Source of the DNA: Flavobacteriales bacterium
Lineage (GTDB): Bacteria; Bacteroidota; Bacteroidia; CAIKAF01
Length of the DNA stretch: 64,000 nucleotides
Assembly (NCBI GenBank): GCA_018401695.1
Contig: JAGYKD010000001.1
Location: forward strand, 1,506,717-1,570,716
Direction of reading: 5' to 3'
The position numbers were made by a program, and so were the translations under genes. Below, in pieces: positions 1-9,813 of the stretch. Every line of letters begins with the position of its first letter. The first letter of the stretch is position 1. The notes beneath the pieces are model-generated. The model was not told the origin of the DNA. It worked only from the letters and a program-made list of their open reading frames with translations, and searched no databases.

Positions 1-14
1 TATGGTTTTTTTAC

Positions 15-2225
15 TCAATTGGTATGCCTATAGGAACCCTCTTGGATGGGCTGTTCCTGCGCCTGGACATGCATCTCATGGGTTTGGGAAGGCGCAGCAC
101 TGTGGTTTTGTACATCCCCCACCCGAATATGTGGTGCAATTACCAAAGAAACAATAGACATAAGCTTAATCAAAATGTTCATGGATGGACCTGAGGTATC
201 TTTAAAGGGGTCACCCACGGTATCTCCGGTAACGGCAGCCTTGTGTGGCTCGGATCCCTTATAATAGGTTTCCCCGTTAATATCTACGCCTTTTTCAAAG
301 CTCTTTTTGGCATTGTCCCAAGCGCCTCCGGCATTGTTTTGAAACATACCCATAAGCACTCCGCTCACGGTAACGCCGGCCAACAAACCACCCAATACCT
401 CAGGGCCAAACAAAAAGCCAACCAAAATAGGTGCTACAAGGGCAATGGCACCGGGGGCTACCATTTCGCGTAAGCTGGCGCGGGTGGAGATTTCTACACA
501 CTTTTCGTACTCCGGGGTGGCTTTATACTCCATAATGCCCGGAATCTCTTTAAACTGGCGACGCACTTCGTTTACCATGTCCATAGCAGCCCTACCTACA
601 GCTGCAATAGCCAAGGCAGAGAAAATAAATGGAATCATGGCTCCCACAAACAAGCCTGCCAAAACGTCTGCTTTGTAAATGTCAATAGAGTCAATACCTG
701 CAATTCCAACATAAGCGGCAAACAAAGCCAAAGCCGTTAGCGCAGCAGAAGCAATGGCAAACCCTTTTCCGGCAGCGGCTGTGGTGTTGCCTACTGCGTC
801 TAGATTGTCGGTACGTTCACGTACTTCACTTGGCAAACCGCTCATTTCGGCAATTCCCCCTGCGTTGTCGGCAATGGGGCCAAAGGCGTCGATGGCCAAC
901 TGCATGGCCGTGGTGGCCATCATGCCGGCAGCTGCAATAGCCACCCCATACAAGCCGGCCAATTCAAAAGAGCCATAAATACCAGCGGCTAACACCAAAA
1001 CAGGAAAAACAGTAGACTCCATACCAACGGCCAAACCTCCAATAATATTGGTTGCATGGCCTGTAGAGGATTGTTTTACAATGCTCATAACCGGACGGCG
1101 CCCCATGGCCGTATAAAATTCGGTAATGATGCTCATTAGGGCCCCTACAATTAGGCCCACCACTACGGCTCCAAATATTCCGGTGCGCGTAAACTCAAAT
1201 CCCCGCAAGCTCATGGTGCCTTCGGGCATCAAATAGTTGATTAGGAAGTAGGAGGCCACCACCGTTAGAATAATGGATGCCCAATTGCCAATATTTAGTG
1301 CTTTTTGAACGCTGTCGGTTTCCTTAGTAACACGAACCATCATGGTTCCCAAAATGGAAAAGATTAAGCCCATGCCGGCAATAACCATAGGAAGTAAAAT
1401 CGGAGATAAACCGTCGAATTGATCGGAAACCACTACTTCACGTCCCAACACCATGGTGGCCAAAATAGTGGCTACGTAAGAACCGAACAAGTCGGCACCC
1501 ATGCCGGCTACGTCTCCCACGTTGTCTCCTACATTATCGGCGATGGTGGCCGGGTTGCGGACGTCGTCTTCGGGAATTCCTGCTTCTACTTTGCCAACCA
1601 AGTCAGCGCCTACATCGGCTGCTTTGGTATAAATACCACCACCTACGCGGGCAAAAAGGGCAATGGATTCGGCACCCAACGAAAAGCCTGCCAATACTTC
1701 CAAGGCTTTCTCCATTTCCAAGCCGTTGGAGGAACCGCCTTGGGCAACCACATACAGTTGATAAAATATTATAAAAAGGCTTCCAAGACCAAGTACAGCG
1801 AGTCCGGCCACACCTAATCCCATAACAGTGCCACCCGTAAAACTTACTTTAAGCGCTCGTGCCAAGGAACTTCGTGCAGCCTGGGTGGTCCGTACATTGG
1901 CCAATGTTGCCACTTTCATTCCAATATAACCTGCCAAGGCAGAAAATACGGCGCCAATTAAAAAAGAAACGGCAATAATGGGACTGGAGTTTTCTACCAA
2001 GGTTCCGGACCAAGCCAATAAAATGCCGGCTATGATGGCGAAGTAGCTTAGAATTTTCCATTCGGCCCGCAAAAAAGCAATAGCACCTTTAGCTATATAA
2101 CCGGCAAGCCGCTGCATGTTTTCGTCTCCGGCTTCCTGCCGGTTCACCCAAGCGTATTTTATAGCCATTACCAATAAACCAATCAAGCCTAGGCCGGGCA
2201 CCAAATAAAGCAACAGGTCTTTCAT
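15..2225 (-). CDS. hppA: Membrane-bound K+-dependent ion-translocating pyrophosphatase
   Basis: This 736-residue polytopic inner-membrane protein hydrolyses pyrophosphate and pumps H+ and/or Na+ outward. The substrate-binding signature [13 protein letters not shown] lies at about residues 204-216, and the second acidic cluster NVGDNVGD follows at 231-238. The cation-selectivity site reads [10 protein letters not shown] (about 479-488). Alanine in GNTTAA marks the K+-dependent subfamily, whereas K+-independent enzymes have lysine there. K+-dependent enzymes include both Na+ and H+ pumps, and the ion cannot be fixed by eye. Length and start are normal for the family. The C-terminal tail of about 35 residues (Gln/His-rich) is not part of the conserved fold. 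The gene is transcribed alone and away from the HAD gene. Confidence 0.97.
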   Translation of the reverse strand: MKDLLLYLVPGLGLIGLLVMAIKYAWVNRQEAGDENMQRLAGYIAKGAIAFLRAEWKILSYFAIIAGILLAWSGTLVENSSPIIAVSFLIGAVFSALAGYIGMKVATLANVRTTQAARSSLARALKVSFTGGTVMGLGVAGLAVLGLGSLFIIFYQLYVVAQGGSSNGLEMEKALEVLAGFSLGAESIALFARVGGGIYTKAADVGADLVGKVEAGIPEDDVRNPATIADNVGDNVGDVAGMGADLFGSYVATILATMVLGREVVVSDQFDGLSPILLPMVIAGMGLIFSILGTMMVRVTKETDSVQKALNIGNWASIILTVVASYFLINYLMPEGTMSLRGFEFTRTGIFGAVVVGLIVGALMSIITEFYTAMGRRPVMSIVKQSSTGHATNIIGGLAVGMESTVFPVLVLAAGIYGSFELAGLYGVAIAAAGMMATTAMQLAIDAFGPIADNAGGIAEMSGLPSEVRERTDNLDAVGNTTAAAGKGFAIASAALTALALFAAYVGIAGIDSIDIYKADVLAGLFVGAMIPFIFSALAIAAVGRAAMDMVNEVRRQFKEIPGIMEYKATPEYEKCVEISTRASLREMVAPGAIALVAPILVGFLFGPEVLGGLLAGVTVSGVLMGMFQNNAGGAWDNAKKSFEKGVDINGETYYKGSEPHKAAVTGDTVGDPFKDTSGPSMNILIKLMSIVSLVIAPHIRVGDVQNHSAAPSQTHEMHVQAQEQPIQEGSYRHTN

Positions 2226-2290
2226 GCGTATGTCATTAAATGAATGTTTTTTCTGAGTTTAAGCGTTAAAAAACCAAAACTACAAGGGCG

Positions 2291-2322
2291 CAAAAGTAGG
2301 CTTTCCACCCCAATTTGCCAAA
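2291..2322 (-). promoter_or_regulatory. Predicted promoter of the pyrophosphatase gene
   Basis: Read on the minus strand there is a TTTG -33 element (2319-2322), 20 bp, then a perfect Bacteroidota -7 box TACTTTTG (2291-2298). The predicted start of transcription is near 2285, giving a leader of about 60 nt before the ATG at 2225. Confidence 0.7.
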
Positions 2323-2408
2323 GCCTTTGCGCTTCACCATTGTCCCTTCACGCTATTCCTTGCCTTTAATCTTACATTTACTTTATCTCGGAAGCGTATT
2401 TTTAGGCC

Positions 2409-3041
2409 ATGATTCAAAATCTGATTCTTGATTTGGGCGGCGTTTTGCTCAAAACCAATTACGAAGCGGTCGGAAACAATTTCCGTGCCTTGGGCATGGA
2501 CGGTTTAAAGGACGTGTTTTTTGAACCCGGACCCAACAATATCTTATACCGGTTCGAAAAGGGACAAATCGACGGCCCGACCTTTGCCCAAGAAATGCTG
2601 TCTATGGCTCCTAACGGGGTTTCTGAACATCAAATACGCCAAGCCTGGGACTCCATACTCGACGGAATTTGGCCCGACACCCTGCCGCTCTTGCATGCGC
2701 TCAAGCAGCGCTACCGCTTGTTTTTGTGGTCTAATATCAACGATTGGCACTACCAAACCTACCGTCGCATGGTGCAGCAATTGCATCCGGAAATCGATTT
2801 TGAATCTTTGTTTCTAAAAGCCTATTACAGCCATTTGATTGGGCATCGAAAGCCTGACCCGGAAGGCTACCAACTCATTTTGGACGAGCAACAACTAAAC
2901 CCAAACGCCACCGTTTTTGTAGACGACCTGCCTGAAAACGCGAAAGGGGCATCTGCCGTGGGAATCAAAGGACTACACCTCGATTTAACCAAGGGCTATA
3001 CGCTAAAAGAGTTGCTTTTGCAGGAAGGATTGTTGGATTAA
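2409..3041 (+). CDS. HAD-superfamily hydrolase, subfamily IA
   Basis: A 210-residue cytosolic phosphatase-like protein. HAD motif I is LILDLGGVL (residues 5-13), in which the usual second Asp of DxD is Gly, as in the YihX glucose-1-phosphatase-like branch. Motif II is LWSNIND (about 104-110), the motif III lysine lies in GHRKPDP, and motif IV is VFVDDLPEN (about 175-183). The helical cap follows motif I. The substrate is unknown; sugar phosphates or FMN would fit the branch. ATG 2409 lies 4 nt after a TATTTTTA box, so the mRNA may be leaderless. A GC-rich hairpin element starts directly after the stop codon. Confidence 0.85.
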   Translation: MIQNLILDLGGVLLKTNYEAVGNNFRALGMDGLKDVFFEPGPNNILYRFEKGQIDGPTFAQEMLSMAPNGVSEHQIRQAWDSILDGIWPDTLPLLHALKQRYRLFLWSNINDWHYQTYRRMVQQLHPEIDFESLFLKAYYSHLIGHRKPDPEGYQLILDEQQLNPNATVFVDDLPENAKGASAVGIKGLHLDLTKGYTLKELLLQEGLLD

Positions 3042-3192
3042 GGCGCCATTTACGGCCCTTAGTGCAAGTCCTCGCACACCAAGCCTGGCCGGTAGGCAAG
3101 CCGGCGAGCTCGCATGCGCTCCGCTGCCGCCTTACCACCGGCCATGGCTTGCTGTACTCCGGGCTTTCCCTGCGGTCCGGGGCGCTTTTCGA
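3042..3192 (+). repeat. GC-rich structured intergenic element (copy D)
   Basis: It starts on the base after the HAD stop codon with GGCGCCATTTACGGCCCTT, continues with AAGTCCTCGC, and ends TCCGGGCTTTCC...TCCGGGGCG. The same head and tail occur, on the other strand, in the elements after uppP (8838-8994) and after the OmpA-like gene (56339-56484). The centre forms a hairpin (GGCCGGT with ACCACCGGCC). No coding capacity is apparent. A 3'-end structure or dispersed repeat is inferred. Confidence 0.6.
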
Positions 3193-3240
3193 AATTATGT
3201 AGTTCTTCTTTTTTTATCTCTTTTTCTTTCTTTGTAAACC

Positions 3241-4218
3241 ATGACATGGGATTCCTCTTTTTGGCAAACTTATTTTCCGGAACCGGAGCAGGCCTACGCA
3301 TGTTCTGCTCTCCCCGAGCTTTGGACCAATAACTTGTACCACCACAAACTCTTAAAAATTTGGGTGCCCAAATCCCTCGGAGGACTGGAGTGCAATTTTC
3401 ATCAAGGGTTGAGCATGCTGGAACAGGCCGCGGCACACCACGGTAGTTTGGGTTGGCTCATTAATTTGGGAAGCGGCACCAATTATTTTGGTCCCGATTT
3501 TTCAGCGGAACTTGCCTCCGAAGTATTTGCTCCAAACAGGGCTTGGTTGGGGGGCAGTGGGAGACCTTCGGGGAGCTTAGTAAAAGACGGAAATGCATGG
3601 TTGTTGTCGGGGCAATGGCCTTGGTGCACCGGGGCCGCACATGCAAGTGCCTTTACCCTCAATGCTTATCTTCCCGACGGTGCCATCACCTCGCTAGTAC
3701 TGCCGGCTCATGTATTGGTTAAACGCGCGCATTGGCCCTATGCAGGTCTTCGTTTGACTTCCAGTTGGGAAGTTGAAGCCAACCAAGTTCGGGTGGACGA
3801 AAGACAGTTCTTTACAGTTGGTGAGAGAAAAGCACATGGTTGGCCTCTGGGCGATTTAGAGTTCAATAGTTTTGCTTCGTTTTGTATGCGGGCCTCATGG
3901 TTGGGCATGCTGCGCGGCTTTTTGGAATGTAGTCACTCCCTGGCTTGCTTTAAACCTGATTTTGCTCATTTTCGAGACAAACTGAGCCACAGTCACGCCG
4001 AAGGACTGGAGCTGCTTTTAAAGGCTGCCAAGGTCTATGAAAATAAAAACGAGGTCAACAGGGTAGAGCAGCAGTTGCAGGTTCTATTGAGGGAACAAAG
4101 GCAAGAGGTGATGCAGGCTTTTTGGACCGGTGGTACTCGGATGGCCAATGCCGAAACTATTTGGCATAAAGCTTGGCTAGACTTGCTGCTTTGTGGTCAA
4201 CATACCCTGCTGGCCTAA
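3241..4218 (+). CDS. Acyl-CoA dehydrogenase-like flavoprotein
   Basis: A 325-residue protein with the acyl-CoA dehydrogenase/flavin monooxygenase fold: an N-terminal helical part (LKIWVPKSLGGLE, HGSLGWL), a central beta domain with WLLSGQWPWCTGAAHA (the usual G.W.ipS.a..A region) and a helical C-terminus. It is shorter than standard acyl-CoA dehydrogenases (about 380), so the last helices are reduced. The catalytic Glu and substrate are not identifiable by eye. ATG 3241 is the first start after the upstream element. An alternative reading is a paralogue that has lost catalysis. Its genomic context gives no pathway. Confidence 0.65.
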   Translation: MTWDSSFWQTYFPEPEQAYACSALPELWTNNLYHHKLLKIWVPKSLGGLECNFHQGLSMLEQAAAHHGSLGWLINLGSGTNYFGPDFSAELASEVFAPNRAWLGGSGRPSGSLVKDGNAWLLSGQWPWCTGAAHASAFTLNAYLPDGAITSLVLPAHVLVKRAHWPYAGLRLTSSWEVEANQVRVDERQFFTVGERKAHGWPLGDLEFNSFASFCMRASWLGMLRGFLECSHSLACFKPDFAHFRDKLSHSHAEGLELLLKAAKVYENKNEVNRVEQQLQVLLREQRQEVMQAFWTGGTRMANAETIWHKAWLDLLLCGQHTLLA

Positions 4219-4219
4219 G

Positions 4220-4894
4220 TTATTTAAAGGTAGTTTTTTGATGGATTCTAATGGCCCGCCACGAAAAGCCGACACCTAAGGCCAAACTAATAAAGGCTCC
4301 CCAATACACCCCTTCGAACCACTTCACCATTAAAAAATAATTGTAGAATCCGTGGAGTAGGACAGGGGCCACCAATGCCGAAATCAAATACACTATAGGC
4401 ACTCTCGAAAACTTTGCCAGCCCCATGTAAAAACCCATCAGAACCGCAAAGGTGGCATGTGCCGGAACCGCGGTAAACATGCGGAGTAGAGTGGTTTCGG
4501 TTCCAAACCGTAACGCGTAGGCAATATTTTCAAAAGTGGCAAAACCCATAGAAACCATCACTGCATAGGTTATGCCATCGTAGGGCTCATCAAATACAGA
4601 TTTTGGATAGGCATACCAACGCAATACCAAATACTTAAGACCTTCTTCGATAAGCGCAATGCCTAAAAATGCCGAGCCCAAGGTTGTACTAAACCACTGG
4701 TTTTGCTGCACTCCATATTCCAACATTAAAACAGGCGCGGACGAAAAGGCGCCCAAGGCAAAGGAGATAACCAGCATGTACCATGGCTCTCTGTCCAATT
4801 TATCTTTAAAATGAATGAATGCAGCTAGGGCAACGCATGGGGCAATGGCTAAGGCCAACAGTCCCAGTGCTTCTAATTCAGCGTTCAGGGTCAT
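4220..4894 (-). CDS. PrsW-family intramembrane metalloprotease
   Basis: A multi-pass membrane protein of about 224 residues with the PrsW/CAAX-type signature: EEGLKY (EExxK), FENIAYA, then a conserved His in the PAHATFAVLMGFYMG segment and HGFYNY near the C-terminus. PrsW proteins cleave anti-sigma factors or other membrane proteins within the bilayer. No anti-sigma gene is adjacent, so the substrate is unknown. The ATG at 4894 lies inside the 3' end of the upstream epimerase gene (17-nt overlap), so the two are probably translated together; a start at 4909 would add five residues. Confidence 0.8.
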   Translation of the reverse strand: MTLNAELEALGLLALAIAPCVALAAFIHFKDKLDREPWYMLVISFALGAFSSAPVLMLEYGVQQNQWFSTTLGSAFLGIALIEEGLKYLVLRWYAYPKSVFDEPYDGITYAVMVSMGFATFENIAYALRFGTETTLLRMFTAVPAHATFAVLMGFYMGLAKFSRVPIVYLISALVAPVLLHGFYNYFLMVKWFEGVYWGAFISLALGVGFSWRAIRIHQKTTFK

Positions 4895-5288
4895 CCTGGC
4901 ACAGTTCAATCAATACTCCGCCGGTAGTTTTGGGATGCACAAAACAAATAAGCTTGTTATCGGCTCCCTTTTTGGGTGTTTCATGCAATAAAGTAAACCC
5001 GGCTTCTTTAAGCCGCTCCATTTCCGAAACAATATCTTCTACATGAAAGGCAACATGGTGTATTCCCGGACCATTTTTCTGCACAAATTTGTGAATGGGC
5101 GAATCGGGACTGCTGGCCTCTAACAATTCTATTTTGTTGTTGCCTGTCAAAAAAAACGAGGTGCGTACACCTTCAGAGGCAACATCTTCGCGCTTGTAGG
5201 GCGCAGCACCCAAAAGTGCCGTGTAGAGCGTTTCGGCTTCGTCCAAATGGGCTACGGCGATGCCTAGGTGCTCAATTTTACCGGTCAT
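4878..5288 (-). CDS. mce: Methylmalonyl-CoA epimerase
   Basis: A 136-residue vicinal-oxygen-chelate (VOC) protein that interconverts (R)- and (S)-methylmalonyl-CoA in propionyl-CoA metabolism. Metal ligands visible are His in EHLGIAV, Glu in KIELLE, His in GIHHVAF and Glu in GVLIELCQ. Length is typical. The ATG overlaps the stop of the upstream protease gene as TAATG. The next gene downstream, the PrsW-like protease, overlaps its end. Methylmalonyl-CoA mutase is not in the window. Confidence 0.93.
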   Translation of the reverse strand: MTGKIEHLGIAVAHLDEAETLYTALLGAAPYKREDVASEGVRTSFFLTGNNKIELLEASSPDSPIHKFVQKNGPGIHHVAFHVEDIVSEMERLKEAGFTLLHETPKKGADNKLICFVHPKTTGGVLIELCQDDPER

Positions 5289-7384
5289 TATTGCCAAATA
5301 ATTCTATGGTAAAACACTCTTGAATTTGCTTGCAGTTGCAGCAAATACATGCCTGAGCTTAGGCCGCTGGGACGTGAGATTTGGGTGTTTACTTGCCCGG
5401 TTTGCGTTCCCAGATCTTCCGTCCAAAGACTTCGTCCGGTTAAATCGAGCATATGCAATTTTACCTCTGCCGGTTGAGTCAAATAAAATCCGGTTTCTAA
5501 TAGGTGTTGTGCAGGATTGGGAAATACTTTCCAATCGATATCCGAGGGGCTTCCTGCCTCTTCTATGCTGGTAGGTCCTGAAATGTTGATGTCGTCTAAG
5601 TAAAAATTGTTGCCGCCTCCGGTTACAAATTCAAAGCGCACTCTAACGTTGGTTCGGTTGGCCCAGGGGGCCAGCAAATTTCCGCTAATGGAATCGCTTT
5701 TCCACTCTTGTGCAGAGGCGGGGGTAAAGGCTTGGTTGGATACTCCGGCGCTGGCAAGCTCATTGGCGTCCATAGTTCTGCGTAATGTCCAGGTTAGGCC
5801 ACAATTGCTGGACACATAAATGTTTAGTTCGTCGTTGCTGTTGGAAGAACGCTTGGCGTAGGCATATTTAAAGCGAATATGCAGCTCTCCGTTAATGGAA
5901 GAGAAGTCATAGGCAGGACTAACCAAGCTGTAGCGTTTACCCGGAGGAGAACCAAACGAAGAAAGTTTTACAGAGGCTGGCCAGGTGTAGTAGGTTTGAC
6001 TTTCTTCGGACCAACCGTAGGTTTCATCTTCAGAATACGGGGCAGTCCAGCGACCTGAACTTAGTGGTTGGTCATCGAATGTGTCGTAATAAATCCAGTT
6101 TTGGTTGTCGGGCATATCCTCATAGATGGTTATGACTTGGTTTCTGGTGAGGCTGGCATTGCCTCCGGGAGCACTTACCGTTAAGGTTACGGTGTAGGAA
6201 CCTGCTTCATCGAAAGTGACGTAGGGGTCTTGGTCGGTGCTGTTGTAGGTGGTAGTGCCGTTGGTAATGGTCCAATTCCAAGAAGTGGGGTTGGCATTCC
6301 AGGTATTGTCGCGCAACAGCAGTCCGGTGCCTTTGCATGCACTAAAGCGATCTACATAAAAGTCCACCTTAGGGGCACAATCTTGCGAAAAATTGTTGGT
6401 GGTTCCGGTGGCCGTTAAATTGGCCGGCTGCCATAGGCTTACGCGCTGACCTTGGCTTCCATTAATGGCTGCTTGCATGCGGGTTGCTTGCCCATCGGTA
6501 AACATTTTCGCGCAAAGGGCATAATCCATAAAATTCTCCACATTATCTAAAGAATTGCATGTGTTTTGATTAAGCACACAATTGTTGCAAGCGCCGGAAG
6601 TAGTGGGCACATCGGCTACAAAATCATCGCCGCAACTTGATCCACAGGCGCTAAATCCCCAAGGGTGCAACAGGCCAAAAAAGTGTCCTGTTTCATGGGT
6701 AATAACTCTGGCCGCAAAATTTGATCCATTTGAGGCTTCTATGCTTCCTGTATAGCGGTGGTCAAGGATAATTCCGTCTACAGAAGCACTAGGTGCAGAA
6801 CCCGGCAAATAGGCATATCCGCCAATTATTCCCGGGCCGCTATCGCCTATGTTATGCACTACCCAAATGTTATAGTAACGGTTTCTAGGCCATCCAATAA
6901 GGCTTTTGGCTTCGTCACGGGCATCGTAGGTCCAAGTAGAAGCTGTTCGGGTAATGCCGTTGGTGCAATCTCCATTGGGGTCGATTTGGGCCAATCGAAA
7001 CTCAAAACCCACATCCGCTACCCTAGATTGAAAGGAGGGTACTACGGTATTCCAATCGGGATTCAGTCTATTAAAGTCTTCGTTTAATATGCGCATGGCA
7101 TCTGCCACCTGAGCGTCCGAAATATTTTCTTGTCCATAATCATGGATTACATGTACCACCACAGGCACAATGTAGTTGCCATTTTCTGGAGATTGCTGCA
7201 AATGGTTTTGGTATTGAGCCACCCACTGGTTAAAGTCGCTTAAAAACTGTTGCAATTGGGCTTCGTTTTGAAAGGATTCTTGCACCATTTCTGAGCTAAG
7301 GCAAGATACCGGCTGCTGTGCATGCACTACATTGCCGACAAAAAAAGCGGCCACTGCCAAAGTGACTTTTTTACATTGATTCAT
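5288..7384 (-). CDS. Secreted M43 (pappalysin-like) zinc metalloprotease with PKD and T9SS sorting domain
   Basis: The 698-residue preprotein starts at ATG 7384 with a signal peptide (MNQCKKVTLAVAAFFVG...HAQ). A GTG at 7420 would add 12 residues. The zinc site HETGHFFGLLH (HExxHxxGxxH) and a downstream Met-turn (NFMDYALC) define an M43-type metzincin. Cysteines of CGSSCGDDF and CNNCV sit between them, as in the family. A PKD-like domain follows (SWNWTITNG..., GSYTVTLTVSAPGG), then a jelly-roll segment (VRFEFVTGGGNNFYLDDI). The C-terminal 80 residues are a type A T9SS sorting domain (KVFPNPA...LLQLQANSR). It is predicted to be exported, processed and cell-surface attached or released. Confidence 0.92.
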   Translation of the reverse strand: MNQCKKVTLAVAAFFVGNVVHAQQPVSCLSSEMVQESFQNEAQLQQFLSDFNQWVAQYQNHLQQSPENGNYIVPVVVHVIHDYGQENISDAQVADAMRILNEDFNRLNPDWNTVVPSFQSRVADVGFEFRLAQIDPNGDCTNGITRTASTWTYDARDEAKSLIGWPRNRYYNIWVVHNIGDSGPGIIGGYAYLPGSAPSASVDGIILDHRYTGSIEASNGSNFAARVITHETGHFFGLLHPWGFSACGSSCGDDFVADVPTTSGACNNCVLNQNTCNSLDNVENFMDYALCAKMFTDGQATRMQAAINGSQGQRVSLWQPANLTATGTTNNFSQDCAPKVDFYVDRFSACKGTGLLLRDNTWNANPTSWNWTITNGTTTYNSTDQDPYVTFDEAGSYTVTLTVSAPGGNASLTRNQVITIYEDMPDNQNWIYYDTFDDQPLSSGRWTAPYSEDETYGWSEESQTYYTWPASVKLSSFGSPPGKRYSLVSPAYDFSSINGELHIRFKYAYAKRSSNSNDELNIYVSSNCGLTWTLRRTMDANELASAGVSNQAFTPASAQEWKSDSISGNLLAPWANRTNVRVRFEFVTGGGNNFYLDDINISGPTSIEEAGSPSDIDWKVFPNPAQHLLETGFYLTQPAEVKLHMLDLTGRSLWTEDLGTQTGQVNTQISRPSGLSSGMYLLQLQANSRVFYHRIIWQ

Positions 7385-7479
7385 TAAGGACGTGTTAGAA
7401 AAACCATGTGATTTGCTCACGAAAATTACGCATTATTTTGCGGAAGACCATAGTGAATCTTTACAACTCCGCGCCCTTA

Positions 7480-8175
7480 CTATTGGTTAATTTCAATAAA
7501 GCGCTGAATATCACGGGTAGTTCCAAATACGATAATGGTGTCGGTTTCTAAAATTACCGTGTCGCTGGTTGGCACCCCAATGATGTGTGACTCTCTAACC
7601 AACTCGCCCTTGTTTTCCTCTACGGTTTCTCGTTTTAAGGTTATGAGATTCAGACGATAACGATTCCTTAGGTTAATATCGCCTAAGGAGCGATTGGCAA
7701 TTCCCGGAGGGGTTTTGATTTCTACAATTTCATGGTCGTCCGGCAAGGGTATGTAAGAAATAATGTTGGGATTAATGAGCTTTTCGGCCACTAAGCGGCC
7801 AATTTCGTCTTCGGGCGATAAGATTTCCTTAACTCCAATCTTTTCCAAAATCATGCGTTGGTGGCGGCCTTCTGCCCGTGCTATAATTCTGGGAACTCCC
7901 ATTTCCATGAGCAATACTACGCACAACAGCAAAGCGTCAAAATCTTCTCCAATGGCCACTATCACAGCGTCCATATCCTGAATATTTTGTGCTTTCAGGG
8001 CTTTGGCATCGGTGGCATCCATGGTAACGCCATAGGCAATTTCGCCGCTTACGGCTTCTATATGAAATTCGTTGTTGTCTATGGCCAATACTTCGGCTCC
8101 ACGTGCCGATAATTCTCGCGCAATGGAGGTGCCAAATTGACCCAAACCAATGACTGCGAACCTGGATTGATTCAT
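7480..8175 (-). CDS. TrkA-family K+ channel regulatory subunit (KtrA-like)
   Basis: A 231-residue cytosolic RCK protein. The N-terminal Rossmann fold has VIGLGQFGTSIA (GxGxxG, residues 8-19) and an acidic end of beta-2 (AIDNN) for nucleotide binding. A C-terminal TrkA_C domain covers the last 80 residues (NPNIISYIPLPDDHEIVEI...). Such proteins gate KtrB/TrkH potassium transporters. No membrane subunit is adjacent. A TACCTTTC box lies 4 nt upstream of the ATG, a near match to the -7 consensus, so the transcript may be leaderless. Confidence 0.92.
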   Translation of the reverse strand: MNQSRFAVIGLGQFGTSIARELSARGAEVLAIDNNEFHIEAVSGEIAYGVTMDATDAKALKAQNIQDMDAVIVAIGEDFDALLLCVVLLMEMGVPRIIARAEGRHQRMILEKIGVKEILSPEDEIGRLVAEKLINPNIISYIPLPDDHEIVEIKTPPGIANRSLGDINLRNRYRLNLITLKRETVEENKGELVRESHIIGVPTSDTVILETDTIIVFGTTRDIQRFIEINQ

Positions 8176-8285
8176 GCCCGAAAGGTAAGGAATTTATTGG
8201 GGCTCTTGCCGCCATTGCTTTGCAAAGGGCATCGGATGCCTTGCTTTGGTCCGGCTTTTACAGCGGAATAGGGCTTCGGTAAGTT

Positions 8286-8732
8286 TTATTTGTTTTTAAG
8301 CAAATCCCGGATTTCGGCCAACAACTTTTGGTCTTCGGTAGGGGCCGGTGGTGCTGGCGGAGCCGCGGGAACCTCTTCCTTTTTCTTTTTGGCTGCATTT
8401 AGGGCTTTAATGGCCATAAACACCGTAAATGCAATGATGAGGAAGTTGATAACTACCTGAATAAAATTGCCGTAGTTGAGCGTAACTGCAGGAACGGCCT
8501 CGACCAATACGGTTCCGGCATTGTCCACTTGTGCAGGAATTGATGCTTTGAGTGTGTAGGCTAAATCGGCAAAGTCTACTCCGCCTAAAAGTATACCTAT
8601 GGGCGGCATAATGATGTCCGCTACAAAGGAAGATACAATTTTTCCAAAAGCGCCACCGATTACTACCGCTACGGCTAGATCCACCACATTGCCTTTGACG
8701 GCAAAGTCCTTAAATTCTTTGATTAGGCCCAT
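8286..8732 (-). CDS. mscL: Large-conductance mechanosensitive channel
   Basis: A 148-residue protein with the MscL architecture: an amphipathic N-terminal helix ([33 protein letters not shown]), TM1, a short periplasmic loop with the [10 protein letters not shown] segment, TM2 ([20 protein letters not shown]) and a charged C-terminal helix preceded by a Pro/Ala linker ([13 protein letters not shown]). It releases solutes on hypo-osmotic shock. ATG 8732 is used; a TTG two codons upstream is less likely. Confidence 0.95.
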   Translation of the reverse strand: MGLIKEFKDFAVKGNVVDLAVAVVIGGAFGKIVSSFVADIIMPPIGILLGGVDFADLAYTLKASIPAQVDNAGTVLVEAVPAVTLNYGNFIQVVINFLIIAFTVFMAIKALNAAKKKKEEVPAAPPAPPAPTEDQKLLAEIRDLLKNK

Positions 8733-8837
8733 ATTCAATGCTTAGGTTCGTAATACATGTTTTAGCTCCTTGCCCCTAAGAGGTAGGTGTGCAATGAACA
8801 GGGGAAATTAATCATTTTTTGTTTTTCCTGAGTTTTT

Positions 8838-8994
8838 CATTGGAAGAAGCGGCCCGGATGGCGTGGAAAGCCCGGAGAATAACGCCTTAGGGAAGCTTAG
8901 CCGAGGATGCGGCGCCTGCAGGCAAGCACCCGGAGGCTTAGCTTCCCTTAGGCGGTTTTTGAGGACTTGGAGCAGGCAGCCGGGAAAGCCGCCC
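8838..8994 (-). repeat. GC-rich structured intergenic element (copy A)
   Basis: It begins 7 nt after the uppP stop codon. On the minus strand it starts GGGCGGCTTTCCCGGCTGC, contains AAGTCCTC and ends TCCGGGCTTTCC...TCCGGGCCGCTTC. The centre forms a 20-bp stem (arms CGCCTTAGGGAAGC and GCTTCCCTTAGGCG) with T-T mismatches where CTTAGG faces CTTAGG. It is clearly homologous to copy B at 56339-56484. Confidence 0.7.
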
Positions 8995-9001
8995 AAAAAA
9001 C

Positions 9002-9808
9002 TTAGCCCACCATGTGCAGCTGAAAGCCGGAGGCGTATAACAAGAGAATGATACTGCCTAACGCAATGCGGTACCAGCCGAATAGGGCAAAGCCTCTTTT
9101 GGTGAGAAAGGCTATAAAGCCTCGGATGGCAAGCAAGGCCACTACAAAGGCCACCATATTTCCGAGGGCCAAAAGTTTCAGATTTTCTGAATGAAACAGC
9201 TCCGGTTCAGCTTGCCAAAGGTCCCACATGCTTTTTAGGGTAGCTCCAAGCATGGTGGGTACGGCCAGAAAGAAAGAGAACTCGGCGGCTTGGGTGCGGT
9301 TTAGGCCTTGGGTCATGCCTCCAATGATGGTTGCCGCGGAACGGCTGACACCGGGCACCATGGCCAAGACCTGAAAACAGCCTATGACGAGTGCTTTAAG
9401 CGGTGAGGTGTGGGTACCGCTGCCGGTGGCGGTTTGGCGAAACCAGCGGTCTATGCCAACCAACACAATCCCACCCAGCAGCAAACTAACGGCCACCACC
9501 AAAGGGTTTTCTAAAAGAGTATCGATCCAATCTTTAAGTAAAAGCCCAAAAAATACCGCAGGCAAAAAAGCAATAAAAAGATGCAGGTAAAAGCGAAGAT
9601 CGGTTAGGTTAAGGAAGCGTTTGTAATACAAGAATACCACCGACAAAATGGCTCCAAACTGAATGGCCACCGTAAACATTTTTACGTAGGAATCGGAGGC
9701 AATGCCCATGGCGGAGGAGGCCAAAATCATATGACCCGTAGAGGAAACGGGCAAAAATTCGGTAAGTCCTTCAATAATTGCCAGTAGTACAGCTTGCCAC
9801 CACTCCAA
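9002..9808 (-). CDS. uppP: Undecaprenyl-diphosphatase
   Basis: A 268-residue multi-pass membrane enzyme that dephosphorylates undecaprenyl diphosphate to recycle the lipid carrier for cell-wall synthesis. Both catalytic motifs are visible: EGLTEFLPVSSTGH (residues 13-26) and PGVSRSAATI (about 156-165). Translation appears to start at TTG 9808, because the family N-terminus (VLLAIIEGLTEF) begins directly after it and no in-frame ATG lies between it and the upstream stop. The DUF3098 gene ends 5 nt upstream, so the two are very likely co-transcribed. Confidence 0.96.
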   Translation of the reverse strand: MEWWQAVLLAIIEGLTEFLPVSSTGHMILASSAMGIASDSYVKMFTVAIQFGAILSVVFLYYKRFLNLTDLRFYLHLFIAFLPAVFFGLLLKDWIDTLLENPLVVAVSLLLGGIVLVGIDRWFRQTATGSGTHTSPLKALVIGCFQVLAMVPGVSRSAATIIGGMTQGLNRTQAAEFSFFLAVPTMLGATLKSMWDLWQAEPELFHSENLKLLALGNMVAFVVALLAIRGFIAFLTKRGFALFGWYRIALGSIILLLYASGFQLHMVG

Positions 9809-9813
9809 AGCCT

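Noticed and set aside
3059..3436. 125-codon frame on the minus strand
   Set aside because: It runs antisense to the intergenic element and the start of the acyl-CoA-dehydrogenase-like gene and has no family pattern.
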